Positions 10,454 to 22,170 of a stretch of DNA of 64,000 nucleotides are shown piece by piece. Under the pieces are notes generated by a model. That model did no database searches. It had not been told where the DNA came from and saw only the letters and a program-made list of their open reading frames with translations. Source of the stretch: Trichomonas vaginalis G3 (taxonomy: Eukaryota > Parabasalia > Trichomonadida > Trichomonadidae); contig NC_067204.1 in assembly GCF_026262505.1 (NCBI RefSeq), positions 9,085,797-9,149,796 on the forward strand, written 5' to 3'. Position 1 is the first letter of the stretch. Every line of letters starts with the position of its first letter. A program made the position numbers and the translations under genes.

Positions 10454-11202
10454 TTTCTCTATTATATGGATAATTGGATAGAAAATACAATTATATAATC
10501 TTGTACCTGGTTTAATTAAGCTAATTGTCATCAGAAACTTGTAATTTTTATGGATTTCAGATTTTCTTTTCATTACTGCTTTTCTTAATAGGTCAAGTTC
10601 TTATTTACGTTATAAAGTATGATATTTACAAATATCAAGTTATCATGTTTTTTGAGAAATTATGAGAAACAAACAAAAATGAAAAAGATAGGAATAGCAA
10701 TGAATAGTGATGTGGGTATAGAAAATGTAAGAGATATGAATGCAAAGCAATCAGTATTTAGGACATTGACCATAGATTTCGAAAAAAAAATGCTGCATAT
10801 TGAGGGAAAACCATGATTATATTATAGGGCTGTCATTTAAAGCATAATGAAACTATTCCCTTTTCATTTTAATCGAATAAGATAGTAAAGATTTTTGAAT
10901 TAGCTAGAAACTGATGAGATGTTTTCACAAATCAGATTTTTAATCTCTATAATGCATAATTCACTCAATATCTCAATTTTGATATGCGGGATATTTTTGC
11001 TATCGGTTTCGCAAATTTGAACACAATAGCAAGAGGGTTCTATAAGCATTATTATCAACGTAGAATCTGAATATCATATCAGAAAATGTCGCAAATCTGA
11101 CATTTACCCGACCAAAATAGCAAAATAATTGAATACTTTTCGCAAAAACTTAAAAAATCGATAAAAATATGAAATATAGATATTAAAGAGACTTTTTATA
11201 TA
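10454..11202. other. AT-rich spacer left of Maverick copy 1
   Basis: No supported gene. A 65-codon plus-strand frame at 10619-10816 is low-complexity and unsupported. No RNA gene or repeat is apparent. Confidence 0.45.
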
Positions 11203-11207
11203 ATATT
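11203..11207. repeat. Candidate target-site duplication, left of Maverick copy 1
   Basis: ATATT here is matched by ATATT at 34535-34539 directly after the right terminus. Five bases fits the 5-6 bp duplications known for Mavericks. A short AT word could match by chance. Confidence 0.5.
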
Positions 11208-11272
11208 AAAAAAAAAGGTAGTGGGGCCTCCAGGCACTTCGTGCCCTCTAGCCCTGAAGATGTTTAGTATAA
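11208..11272 (+). repeat. Left terminal inverted repeat, Maverick copy 1
   Basis: Poly-A then GGTAGTGGGG..., matching the reverse complement of 34475-34534 with two or three differences. It contains the small palindrome GGCACTTCGTGCC. Confidence 0.9.
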
Positions 11273-11483
11273 CTTTGTCCGGACAAGTAAGGGTCTATCG
11301 TCGCTACAGGAAAAGTTACAGGCGTTCCACGGAAGTATACTTTGAGAAGCCTTTTCTCCTTATAGAATGAGATAGGACGGTTATTTTACAAAACTGACAA
11401 CACTTTGACCGAGTAGTTTTTTTGTGCTGAACAAAAAGTGTCATATAAACATCTGTCAAAAACAGTTTTTTACTTCACTTAAA
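11273..11483. other. Subterminal region of Maverick copy 1
   Basis: Conserved with copy 2 at about 35861-36074. It contains the 12-bp palindrome TTGTCCGGACAA and leads into the first gene. Its conservation and position suggest the promoter of the first gene and possibly integrase or terminal-protein binding sites (inference). Confidence 0.5.
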
Positions 11484-14400
11484 ATGCCACGTAAGCTACG
11501 TAAGAATATACGTAAGAGGAAGGGAGCATTGAAACATCCAATAGTAAAACTGACACCACCAAAACAGTTGCAACAACAAATGATGAATGACCCCACTATG
11601 TTGCAACAAATGTCAAGCAACCCTATGCTTTTAAACCGAGTTATTGGTGCACAGAGTGGAGGTTTAAGAGCGGCACTTTTAGCGAAAATGGCAGGCTATG
11701 GTGGAGCTGCAGACGGAACAGCTTATAACCCTCAAAGTCAAATGAATTTGAGTTCACTCAAAATCAAATAACAGATGTCAAAAAGTCAAACATAGACATA
11801 CAGAAACAAATAAGTGAAAACGAAAAGAAACTAGAATATGACAGACACACAAAGAAACTCAATGAGTTAAACGTAGAGAAAAAGAAGAAAGAAGAACAAC
11901 TGAAAGAACTAAGTACAGAGGAATATGCGAAAAAAGTGTCAGAAAAAGCAGCAGAAGTAGCAAAAATGGAACAAGATGTTATAAATTTGAAAAACCATAC
12001 TACTCAATATAAAGTACTGAAAGATGAAGAAATAAAACAAAAAGCCCTGAAGACATATATGGATAGCGATGAGTATAAAAAAGAAGTTGAAGCAAATGTA
12101 AAGGCAGAAAAACTTTTACAGTTGCAAAACCAAACCGTACAGTATGAAAACTTAGCACAAGAAAGTAAAAATAACGACGCAGCCATGCAAAAGGCAATGA
12201 AAAGCGCAGAATATATAAAAGCTAATAATGACTGGTTAGATGCCCAAGCCAACGCCAAAGCAGCCCAACTTATAGGGTCAATAAGGACAAAAATACAAGC
12301 GGATGAAGACAGTTCAAATGAAGCTTTAATGAATGCTGACTTTAAGAACGCCTTCGAAGCTCTTCATAGTAAGGTGAACTAGTGAACGACTTCTCATCTG
12401 GAAAGAAACTGAAGTCTGAAGTTTCGACAACGAGTTAAGAGAAGTAGCACAAAATATGACGAAAATAACAGATGCAGCAACGAGACAGGCAGTTCAAAGT
12501 GCCTATGACGCCGTTAGAGCAACTGTTGTGGAAAGTCAAGAAAAAGAGTTACAACAGACTAAAACAGACCTAGTAAATGCTTTCTTAAAAACGAAAAGTC
12601 AGGTAGGACATTATGCTGCAGATGGAACATATGTGCCAGCTGGTGGAACTTATATACCACCAAACCCTCCAAGAGAAGCACCTGCACCAGGACTACCTAA
12701 AACATTTACATCGTCACATGGACACAGACACAGGCATGCACCAAAACCACACAACAACCAACACAACAACCCAGTTCAAAACACTGCACCACAACCAACA
12801 GTTCAAAACACTGCACCACAACCAACAGTTCAAAACACTGCACCACAACCAACAGTTCAAAATCCAGCACCACAACCAACAGTTCAAAATCCAGCACCAC
12901 AACCACAAACAGAGCAAGGACGTAAAAGAAGTAGAGAACAAGGAAACCAAGAATTCTTAAAAATGCTTAAGGAAAATTATGGTTACCCAGATACTCTTGA
13001 CTTTAGTGACAGATATAAAGAAGCTATTAGAAAGTTCAAGGAAGGAAATACTGACCCGAACCTATTTAGCTTTATGGTTCAGCACCAAATGGGATATAAT
13101 TTCAAACCTGGAAAATACAAGCTCGCTAAGGGATATGATTTAATAGCATATCATCCAAATGACATGGATGAATTTACTCCGAGATATTTGGTGTCAGAGA
13201 TAAATGATAATTCAACTATCTTCATGAAACGCGTAAAAAATAGAGACGGAACGAAAGAAGAAAGGGTTTAGAATGCGGATGGCTTAAATAGGGAACTTGT
13301 TAAAAACGGTCTCGGAATATATGAAATGCCAGCAGATGAGGTACAAGAAACTCCACAGGAAGAAGTTCAGATACAACCAGACATGGAAGAAATAGTTCAG
13401 CAACAACAGCTAGAAGAGCCTGAAGGAAACGAACAAATCCCTCCTTTGGAAACTAACTTCACAGAACTAGATGAAGATTTGGAACAGCCGAAAAATCTTG
13501 ACCCTCAACAAGAGTATGCGGAGAATATGGAATCTTTCCAAGAGTCTAAGAAAAATTCAGCTAACATAGTAGAAGAATATCGAAAAATGTTCGCCGACAT
13601 ACAAAAGACTCCAACATCAGATGAAAATATTCAGCATAGAATGGAAGAACTGAAAGAAAGTGTACGCAAATACAACAATCCTTTTTACTTACGACCATAT
13701 AACGTTCAATCTTTGGCTGAACTCGGTGAAAATAAAAGGTTAAATTTCACCAAAACATATAGAAATGAAACATTGTTTAAAGTTCATTCAGAACCTAACC
13801 AATATGGAAACAAACCTACTTTTGTTTCTGCAGACTATGGAACTACAATGAGATGGGGTCATAAAGCTAATCCGGATAGGTGGTTCATAAACTTACAACC
13901 ACAATTCCAAGAAGTTGTAGACGCAATGGAAGTGAATGGTGAACCAGATATAGCTGGTATTTTCAGCGCGGCTTTAATGCCATTGAAAGATATGAAACAT
14001 GCAGATATTTTGGACAGTATGAAATGAACATGGCTGATGGAAATATAACACCTGACGTTCTAGAACATTTATCTCAAAGAACTACACAGAACCATAGAGA
14101 TGGTATATTTGGTGAAGAGTTTAGAAAGAAAGTTAGGGAGATAGAAGGAAGAGAACCTATTGTACATGACCTTGCAAACGAAAGTTTACAAAATGTCATA
14201 AAAACTTACTTTGCAGACAATGAACTGAGAAGGGATGAATATTTAAGAAAACTCAAATGGACAGTACCAAATGAAATGTTAGTATTGAAAAACATGTTCC
14301 TTGACAAAATAAAACCAACTACAGAAATAAATGACGCAAGACTGAAACATTGGGTAAAAGCTTTCCCATTCACAAAAGATATTATTGGTAACATGGAAAG

Positions 14401-14834
14401 AAAACCAGAATGGCTACAAAAACATATATTTGGAAACGAGCTTATTCCATATGGACAAGCTCTGTTTGAAGAGCTTGAACCGGAAACTCAGGAAAGAGTC
14501 ATGCAAACAATACGCGAAGACTCAAATACAAACTATGACAAAATCTTTCTAGGATATAGGTTACCTGAGATGGGCGACCAGAGCCCAAAGGCAAAAGGAC
14601 ATGGAAATTTACAACATACTGGGTGAACATGAGGCAAAGATGCAACAACTTGAAGCAGAGGGCAAGTTACCAAAAGCGACACCAAAGAAGAAGAGAAGAG
14701 TAGAACAAAGTGAAAGTAGTGAAGAAGTAACTTCATCTAGTGAAAGTAGTGGCAATGAAGGAAAAAGAAGAGTTAAAAACTCAGTCAGGAAGAAAGTAAA
14801 GCTTGGTACGAGTGGGTTCTATTATGATATATAA
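11484..14834 (+). pseudogene. Maverick long coiled-coil / PQ-repeat protein gene (copy 1, broken)
   Basis: About 3.3 kb of plus-strand coding sequence starting MPRKLRKNIRKRKGALKHP, a very basic leader that could bind DNA or act as a nuclear signal. Next come a Gln/Met-rich patch, a long charged coiled coil (KKKEEQLKELSTEEY), a 9-residue tandem repeat of the type PTVQNTAPQ, a globular stretch with WGHKANPDRWFINLQPQ, and a Ser/Lys-rich tail. About five breaks. It lies directly upstream of the capsid gene in both copies, so a structural or capsid-maturation role is plausible. No enzyme motif was recognised and an adenain-type protease was not found. Confidence 0.65.
12771..12905 (+). repeat. 27-bp tandem repeat encoding PTVQNTAPQ units
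   Basis: Four to five in-frame copies of a 27-bp unit inside the long coiled-coil gene. Copy 2 has a similar array at about 38325-38462 with different unit variants, so the array changes by slippage. Confidence 0.85.
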
Positions 14835-14866
14835 ATCCAACTATTCTATATTTTTACCCATATGAA

Positions 14867-16470
14867 ATGTACGCCGCTCAGAATATAACGCCAACAGTTT
14901 TGGATGCCATGAACGGAAATGTTTCCGAATGGTATAACGAATGCGACAATGCCATTAGAAGGTCAGAAATAGTTCCTGGAACTTACGAATATACAACTGC
15001 TGTTTCTTATGGAAACGTAGGTGAGTTTGGAGAAGGTTCTTCAACAACAGTAGATATTGCTTGCGACAGGTTTCATATTATTTCTATTGACAACTCATTC
15101 TTATACGTGGAACAAGACATTGAAATAAAACCTTCTGCCAAGTTGTCTGACAAGAAAGGTTGCAATGGAATTTTCTATGTCGGATACCAATATGCTCCAG
15201 AAGTTTTCATGGGATATAAGATATATTCTAACTCTGACTTAGTTCAAACAGTAACATGGGCAAACTATGAATGGTTCGCTTTGAGAAACTCAGTACAACC
15301 ACAAGCTAGAGAACAAACAGACCAGTATGCAACTATTGAGAAAATAAGAAGACTTGACCCTAACGTTCCAGGAGTTTATGTTAACCTTTCTGGACAAACT
15401 GCAGCAGCAGTAACCAAAGTAAAACTGAAACTTAGAGTTCCTTTGTCATCTTTCCTCATCTTCAGGTTTTTAAGATACTTGCCAAACTGGGCAGGAAAAA
15501 TTTCTATCGAACTTACTCCAAGCAAAAATAACTTAGTCATTGCACCAACACAAGACCCATTCACTATTACAGACGTAAAGGGAACAAATCAAACATCATT
15601 CGCCGAATTTTGCAAAGACAAAGTTGACTTAGACTTTGGTTTCTCAAACTTCAACAATGAAGTAAACTATTATTTCAATGCTGCTGGAACTGCTTGGGAC
15701 CCAGTTAAGTTCACATGCGAAAAATTTGAATGCAAGAGAATAGAAAGCAGACTTGCAGTCTATATGTTGGACCCAGATATTTCAAATGCTTTAGCTGCCA
15801 AATATATTGCAGTTCCACTTATGTTCCCTATACACCAAATATCTGTCAAAGACTTTGCAGGTGAAGTTGGAAACCAAAGTGCTGACCCAGGTGCAAGAAC
15901 AGATATTGCTTTAACAACTGCAATGAAAATGCAGATACTATGTTTGTACTGTTCAGACGAACTATAAATGACTATTCTTGTTTCTACAACCCCGGTATTA
16001 AATATCATATAAACATAGATGGCAAATATTATCCAAGAGAAGAATATTCTACAGTTGAGGATATGATCATACAACTTGACATTAGATGCTATGAACTTTA
16101 ACAACAACTTCACAACAACCATTAACCTGAAATGCAAAGTTCTATTATGCCATATGTGAAAGTATGGACTCATACAGGAGGTCAAAAAATCAATATACAA
16201 ATGGAGACCGTTCAAACTTTTGGCTTGGCATTCCATTTGCTGACTCAGAAGACTTTATGGGTGGTATTCAACTGTTGGTACTGTACAAATACAATATACT
16301 GGTGACAGAGACGGTCCAGATGAACTGAGAGCAAAAGAAGTTTACAAAACCAATAGCACTTTTCACGGAAGATGCTCTTTTTGAAGATTCGTTCGATGAA
16401 ACCTGCTGGGGCTCCTCAGATTGGCATAACGACAGCTTCCATCGAGCAGATTTTGGCAGCAGGTCAGTAA
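14867..16470 (+). pseudogene. Maverick major capsid protein gene, double jelly-roll type (copy 1, broken)
   Basis: About 530 codons, starting MYAAQNITPTVLDAMNGN and ending in ASIEQILAAGQ. The position after a long structural-type gene, the beta-rich composition, the length and the C-terminal LKIRSMKPAGAPQIGI region fit the Polinton PY major capsid protein, which is known to have the double jelly-roll fold. The first two thirds read well and a few breaks lie in the last third. Assignment rests on context, size and composition, not on an alignment. Confidence 0.7.
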
Positions 16471-16781
16471 GTTGTTCTTTGACACTTTTCTCACCATCGT
16501 AAATAGTTATGACACCTGTTTTGACATAATATTGTAAGATAAACTTACCTTTAGAAATATCTGTAAGTTTTGTTGTTATATTTTTGTCAACATCAAGAAC
16601 TTTCACCATTTCAGTTATACCAACTTTCTTTGCTTTATGAAAATATTTTGGTTCAGCAAATATTGCTATTCTATAACATTTACCATTGTTTGTATAAAGA
16701 ACTATTCTGTCAATGTATTTGTATTGTTTGTGTGTGTAAACTTTGTTTTGCCAATTCAATAAGATATCCGAATACGTCCAT
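16359..16781 (-). pseudogene. Small Maverick gene antisense to the capsid 3' end (copy 1)
   Basis: Matches the 139-residue minus-strand gene of copy 2 (41925-42344). It is rich in Lys, Tyr and Ile with motifs VYTHKQYKYIDRIVLY and KVGITEMVKVLDVDKN. The family is unrecognised. It is tail-to-tail with the capsid gene, and the two coding regions overlap by about 100 bases at their 3' ends. Its start is only 18 bases from the start of the divergent gene at 16800, implying a shared promoter. Confidence 0.5.
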
Positions 16782-16799
16782 CTTTTTATTCTAAGTAAA
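16782..16799. promoter_or_regulatory. Compact bidirectional promoter-like spacer
   Basis: The 18-base spacer CTTTTTATTCTAAGTAAA lies between two divergent starts. It closely matches the spacer at 31819-31836 (TTTTTATTCTAGATAAAAT), which separates another divergent pair. The shared core TTTTTATTCTA-TAAAA is the likely start signal for both directions (inference). Confidence 0.5.
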
Positions 16800-17379
16800 A
16801 TGTCATTTCCGAAAAATAGAAGCGTAAGTGTTTCAAAAGGTTTAATGGCGGTGAGATGTGAAGTTAAATTCACCAACTCAAACAAACAGTCAAAGTGTTA
16901 TTGTCAATGTCAAAGACAGAGATGTTGAAGTGGGGAAACCATACGAAGACGAAGATGGTATAACAATTGTTCCTGTAAAAGAACAACCAACATATCCTGA
17001 AGTTAGCAGAGACTTAAGTTCTGTTGCAGATATTCGAAACGACTACCAACAACTGAAAGACAAACTTCAAACTCAGGAGAAGATTTGTCAAGCTTTAGGT
17101 ATAATGTTAAACTTGGTCGAACACAACCCTGTAAAAGTGAACTCATATGTCATTGCACCTCATGAAGTCTTGAAAGAACTATTGAAACTTTTGACAGAGG
17201 CAGACGATATAAACATCAAAGAAATAGAACCCGACATTAGTTGCTGTGGTGTTTCATATAATGTCATTGACAAGATATACGTTATGAAAGGAGGTGAAAC
17301 GTTGAACTTAAAGTATAGTTTCCCAGACGTCATAAAAATATTTGACGACCACAACATTTCATTAAAATTTATTTGCTAA
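16800..17379 (+). pseudogene. Unknown Maverick protein (about 190 residues, copy 1, broken)
   Basis: Begins MSFPKNRSVSVSKGLMAV and continues with a central coiled-coil stretch (NDYQQLKDKLQTQEKICQ) to a C-terminal FDDHNISLKFIC. About one break. It lies between the capsid and the putative penton gene, so a minor virion role is plausible. I do not recognise the family. Confidence 0.55.
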
Positions 17380-17383
17380 GTAA

Positions 17384-18173
17384 ATGGCAGAAGATATAAT
17401 GGTTTATACTATTACGACTAAAAACCCTGAGTCATATAATTCTATAACAACAAACTTACAAAGTCCTCAAGGACGATATTGTAAACTAACCTTAAACACA
17501 ATGACGACTAAAGCCTGTTTTGCTCTTTTGACACCAGAAGACTTTATTGTTGTGAATGGTAAAAAATACTCCTTTGAAGATACTTACTCAGATATACCAC
17601 CAACAGGTTTGTTGACTTATTTAATACTTTAAGGACGGGTGTAACATGTGCTGCAACTAGAGCAGGTTTCATTATGTTTGGATGTCCGACTGAGTTTACT
17701 ATAAACGATATGAGCTATAATACAAAACTTATTTCTGGTTTTTACTACCAACAGTTTCCTATAACAGGAAAAGGTGTCATACAAGGAATGTCTATTCCAT
17801 TGACATTAAGCACACCAATCTTATATATTGTTTCAAACTTAGGTTCAAAGTGTTATTCGAATGTCGACAGAAACTATTATGACCAAAAGATACTTATGCG
17901 TATAAACAATACTTTCTCTGCTGGTTTGCCTATTGTTCATTCGAATGCAGAATTTTCAAACCTTAGGTGAACTCAAACACTTTGGCAAGTATAACGTTGA
18001 CATTAGTTGACGCAAACTTTGTTCCTGTAAAACTTTTATGTCCTATGTATTTGTCAATGACGGCAGAAAGTTTCGAATTGGAAGATGCAACTGGTGAAAG
18101 TATTGTATTACAAGAACAACTTCAACAACAAATAGCTCAAGAACAACAAATGCAACAACAAAGTCAAGAATAA
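17384..18173 (+). pseudogene. Putative Maverick minor capsid / penton protein gene (copy 1, broken)
   Basis: About 260 codons, starting MAEDIMVYTITTKNPESYNS four bases after the preceding stop and ending in a Gln-rich tail (QQQIAQEQQMQQQSQE). The central part is beta-rich (FPITGKGVIQGMSIPLTLST). Position next to the capsid gene and size fit the Polinton PX (single jelly-roll penton). This is inference; the sequence shows no decisive motif. Two or three breaks. Confidence 0.45.
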
Positions 18174-18199
18174 AAAAAATATTTTTTATTTTTATAAAA

Positions 18200-19434
18200 A
18201 TGTACAGAATAGATGTTTCAGATTTTTATGACTTCCAAGCATTCAGAAATATGTGTCCATTTCGAGACTATAACAAAGCAGTCGAGAATTTGAAACGTTT
18301 AGTCATTTATGTCGACTCTGCCCAGAATGTTATGTCATGAAAGAATGGGATGTAGTCTTTAACAAACCTAAAGCAACAATAGTTTCAGAACAAGAATGTA
18401 GACAGAAACTTAAGAAAATAAAAGTTGTACAAGTTGGCATGAAGATGTTAGATGCTTGGGATATCTATTGTCAAAGTTAGAAGATTTTTCAGTTCGAGGT
18501 ATAAAGTTCTATACACCTTCTCCAAACTTCTATTCTATCTTCACTGGATATAAATACGAACAAGTAGAATGGAAAGAAAATATTATAGAAGCTTGGTTAG
18601 ACCATGTCAAAGAAATTATATGCAATGGAAACGAAAGAGTCTATGAGTATATCTTATGTTGGTTTGCAAACATCTTACAACATCCAAGTGCTAAAAATGA
18701 AACTGCTCTCATTATAATTGGAAAAACAAGGAACTGGTAAGAACACATTCTTTACAGATATTTTGTGCAAACTGTTAGAGGGCTATTCGAACCCGAATAT
18801 GACAAACTTAGAAAACATCTGTGGCAAGTTTAACTCCTCAATAGAGAATATGAAACTTATAGTTTGCAATGAACTTCAAAGTATAGATACAACAAAAGTT
18901 TTGAACTCAGATGCTTTGAAGAGTCTTATAACAGACAAAGTTGGAGTTGTTGAAAGAAAATATAAAGACCAAAGAGTTGTGAAAATGTTGCAAACTTCAT
19001 TATGGTTTCAAACAATTCTGTTCCGATGAAAGTTAGAAAGTTCTGACAGAAGATATGTAGTTGTCAGAACGTCAGAAGCTCATATGCAAGATACAGAAAT
19101 TTTTGACGACTTAGCAGAAACTTTGACATCTGACTTTTACAACCACTTGTTCTCATATTTTATGACATTAGATATTTCAAAGTTCAATCCAAGACAAATT
19201 CCACATACCGAAGAGAGACAAACATTGTTAGAAGCAAACAAGAGTGTATATGAACTGTTCATAGATGAAACTGACTTTGAGTGTTTAGATGAAAGGTCAT
19301 TGTACGATTCGTATAAACAATATTGTCAAGAATATGGTTATATGGCAGCTTCTAAACGAACATTCTTGGCAAATGTCAAAAGTCTTTTAGACGTACAGAA
19401 AGGTGTATATACAAAGAAAAATTTTTATGAGTAA
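18200..19434 (+). pseudogene. SF3 / D5-like primase-helicase gene (Maverick copy 1, broken)
   Basis: About 410 codons beginning MYRIDVSDFYDFQAFRNM. The segment FYTPSPNFYSIFTGYKY followed by a Walker A box GTGKNTFF and a late VSNN sensor-type motif (clear in copy 2) is characteristic of DUF5906/Pox_D5-type superfamily 3 helicases. These unwind DNA at replication origins in phages, pox-like viruses and virophages. About four breaks. It occupies the replication slot of the element, where polymerase B is usually expected. Confidence 0.7.
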
Positions 19435-19472
19435 ATTTTAAAAAAAAATATTTTTTTATCCGATAGAAAAAG

Positions 19473-19893
19473 ATGGCAAAATTCATCTCAGTAAATAAGT
19501 ACATGTCAGGACTTAAAGAAGAACTAGACCCATTCACATATTTGAATGTTTACTTCTACCATTTTGAAAAGTCTTCATTCAGCAAAGTTTGGAAACATCG
19601 AACCAGTTAAGTTTGCTATTGTGACTAAAAATGGTGCGAAATTTGAAGACTTAGACATAGAAGGTTTGTTAGCAGTCAAAGAAAGTTTTGACAGAAGGTT
19701 TTCAAACCTTAAAGAAGGCAAAGCATACAAACTTGTTATACCTTATGAACCAAAGAAAGCAGACGACTATGAATATTATGAGTCTAAAGTTGTAGAAGTT
19801 CAAGGTAAATTGGGTAAAAAGATTTTAGAGTCTAAGCCAGTGTTTACTCCTAAAGAGGAAGAGAACATTGACATTGACCCAGAAATGTTCTAA
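19473..19893 (+). pseudogene. Unknown small Maverick protein (about 140 residues, copy 1)
   Basis: Starts MAKFISVNKYMSGLKEELDP and ends in an acidic tail (NIDIDPEMF). Contains KYKLVIPYEPKKADDYEYYE-like charged segments. About one break. Unrecognised. It sits between the helicase and the convergent minus-strand gene, with the stops about 16 bases apart. Confidence 0.5.
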
Positions 19894-19909
19894 AAATAAA
19901 ATTTTATTT

Positions 19910-20360
19910 TTACATGTCAAATTTCTTTTTCTCTGGAACTGGTTCAGGTTCTTTCTTCTCTTCTTCTACTTTCTTTTCTTTTCTTTTCTTTCTTCTTCTT
20001 CTGGTGGAGTTATGTCAAATTTGGCGCAACTATATTTATGTAAAAGTTCTTTGTCCTTTAATAGCTCTTCTATTTGTTTTCTATTTCATCTTCAAGAACA
20101 GCGCATGTGTCTTCTTTGCATTCTAAGAAATTTTGTTGGACTTCATCTCTCCAATCGGCGTCATCTCTGTCAACAAGTCTGTCATTGACAAATTTTAAGA
20201 CTGCTCTGCTTAATGTTTTATGGTTCTTGTCATATTCCCAGAAACAGAACTTTAGAACAAATTCACCTTTCTTGTTTACACTATGTAAGATTTTATGGTC
20301 GACAGATGTTTTGCTGTCGAAAAGCTTGTCTCGAATATAGATAGCGAAATCGCTAGACAT
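19910..20360 (-). pseudogene. Unknown small Maverick protein with Lys/Glu-rich tail (copy 1)
   Basis: About 150 codons, starting MSSDFAIYIRDKLFDSKTS. The N-terminal part contains [20 protein letters not shown], and the C-terminal third is a highly charged Glu/Lys/Pro tract. About one break. Unrecognised. Its start is 36 bases from the start of the divergent packaging ATPase. Confidence 0.5.
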
Positions 20361-20396
20361 TTTCTAAAAGATAAAAATTTTAATTTTTCTAAAAAT

Positions 20397-21271
20397 ATGT
20401 TAGAAAAAAAGTTTGCTGACATTGACAAGAAATTTGAGAATGTTTTAAACAAGAACAAGAGGAAGTTAGAAAATGCTCAGATAAAGCCTATACATGACAA
20501 GTTCTTATTTGCTCAGAATGGTATAACAGGTCTAATTGCACCACCTGGGTCTGGTAAGACTTTCACTTATCTTAAAATGGCTGCACAACAACAAGAACTA
20601 GATGAGAAGAACCCATTCTATGAGTTAGTTGTCATTTGTAGTACTTCTGGTCAATTTGACCAAACCGTCAATTCGTTCAAAGATATTATAAAGAAGTCTA
20701 AGTTAGTATGTATAAAAGACTCTGAGTTGTTAGATTGGATAAAGAAGTACCAAAGAAGAGTTTTGAAGTATAATGCTATAAATGAGTATATAAATTCTAA
20801 GTTTAAAGACCCTAATGAGGAAATGCAGAGAATATTAGAGAAGAAACACTTCAGAAACAAACAGAAAGAGATAGAATACATTTCGAAGAAATTGCAATCT
20901 TACGATTGGAAGACTTACCCTCATAGATGTCTTCTTATCTTAGATGACTTTGCTTCTCATCCTTTGTTAAAGAACAGAGAACAAGATATGTGTCGAATTC
21001 TTAAGAAGCTCAGACACTTTAACATCTCAGTTGTCATTTGTGTACAGACAGCAAAGAGTTTAAGTAAGGATGTAAAGAGAATACTTACTGACATTATACT
21101 TTTCCCCGGATTGTCCGAAGACGATTTCATGGAACTTATGAAGAGTCCATGGCAGGTAAGTTTGACAGACATGAACTATGGGAGAAGTACAAAGTCATAC
21201 AAGACCCTCATACTTCTTTCAGAATTCATATCTACGCAAACAAAGTTCAAATTGTAAAAAGTCAAGCTTGA
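20397..21271 (+). pseudogene. A32/FtsK-HerA-like genome-packaging ATPase (Maverick copy 1)
   Basis: About 290 codons. The Walker A box APPGSGKT sits near residues 48-55, Walker B is CLLILDDF, and a downstream ICVQTAKS fits the sensor Gln of the HerA/FtsK superfamily. In Polintons and related viruses this enzyme pumps DNA into capsids. The start MLEKKFADIDKKFENVLN is supported by the short divergent spacer upstream. Mostly open, with about one break near the C-terminus. Tail-to-tail with the KilA-N gene, 15 bases apart. Confidence 0.8.
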
Positions 21272-21286
21272 AAAATAAATGTTCAT

Positions 21287-22091
21287 CTACCCTACTTGTT
21301 TGAAGTTGTCAAAATACTCTGTTATTTTTTCCTTCAGTAGCGGTAAGTCTTCTTTGAAGGTAAGTATTGTACAACCTTTCATATCATAGTGTGTTTGAGG
21401 TAACGTATCTTGAACTATTTGTTTCACATCTTCATTCGGTGTCATTGAAATCGGTAAGTTTTCGCGATAGAACCAATTTCTGTCAGATTTTGTAAATCTT
21501 AGCAAGGTCGTAAAAGCTTTTGTTGTTTCTTCTGACTAAATGCAACATAACCATATCTTTATCTTCTTCATTTTCCATCTCTTCAGTATAAATCATATAC
21601 TTATAGTTCTTTTCCTTTCCTTTTGGTACCGAACGTGGTATTCTTTTCTGAATGCTTTTGTCTTTTGCTTCAAGCTTGTTTTCCATCTCTTCACGTTCTT
21701 GTCTATGAATTTCGTCAAGAAGTCTGTAAATATACCAAGCATAACGAGGCGAAGCCCACATTGCAACAGCATTTACAAGAAGTCTATGTACATAATATCC
21801 TCTCAAACCGTTTGGCAATTTTTCACGATTTTCATAGAGTTTTGGCGACCCAGAAAAAAGTCGGTCTCGCTGTGCTTCGCTCAAAAGTTCTTGTGTGCTT
21901 TGGTTCCTAAACCAGTCTTGTGGTTTCTTAGTATCTGGAGCAAAACATGCTGTCAAAATACTTTGCATTTGGTACATATCGTCTTTGACCGAACGAATGA
22001 GACGGAGTTGTTTGTTATACTGTATGTACTCATATTCTTCATTTATAGCTTCATGAACGATAGCAGTTGTTGTGTTCTCTGTTGTTGACAT
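21287..22091 (-). pseudogene. KilA-N domain protein (Maverick copy 1)
   Basis: About 265 codons, starting MSTTENTTT. The N-terminal half has the KilA-N pattern: DWFRNQSTQELLSEAQ, then GYYVHRLLVNAVAMWASPRYA and YRLLDEIHRQE. This DNA-binding domain is common in large DNA viruses and phages. The C-terminal half is basic then globular and is not assigned. About one break; the copy in Maverick 2 (49002-49805) is open. The leader upstream of the ATG is shared with two further genes (23467 and, in copy 2, 53391). Confidence 0.75.
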
Positions 22092-22170
22092 ATCTGTCTT
22101 TACATACAAAATAAAAAAATATTTTATAAAAAAATTAGCGTTATTTTTTCTATCTTAAGGAAATTCATGA

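Noticed and set aside
11203-11207. A 6-bp target duplication for Maverick copy 1
   Set aside because: Only ATATT (5 bp) matches when the poly-A start of the terminal repeat is allowed to vary in length.
12706-12950. Minus-strand Trp/Cys/Val-rich frames opposite the PQ-repeat gene
   Set aside because: They are shadows of the 27-bp repeat on the opposite strand.
21540-22088. 182-codon plus-strand frame opposite the KilA-N gene
   Set aside because: Rich in Phe/Leu/Ile as expected for the complement of a Lys/Glu-rich gene, with no independent evidence.
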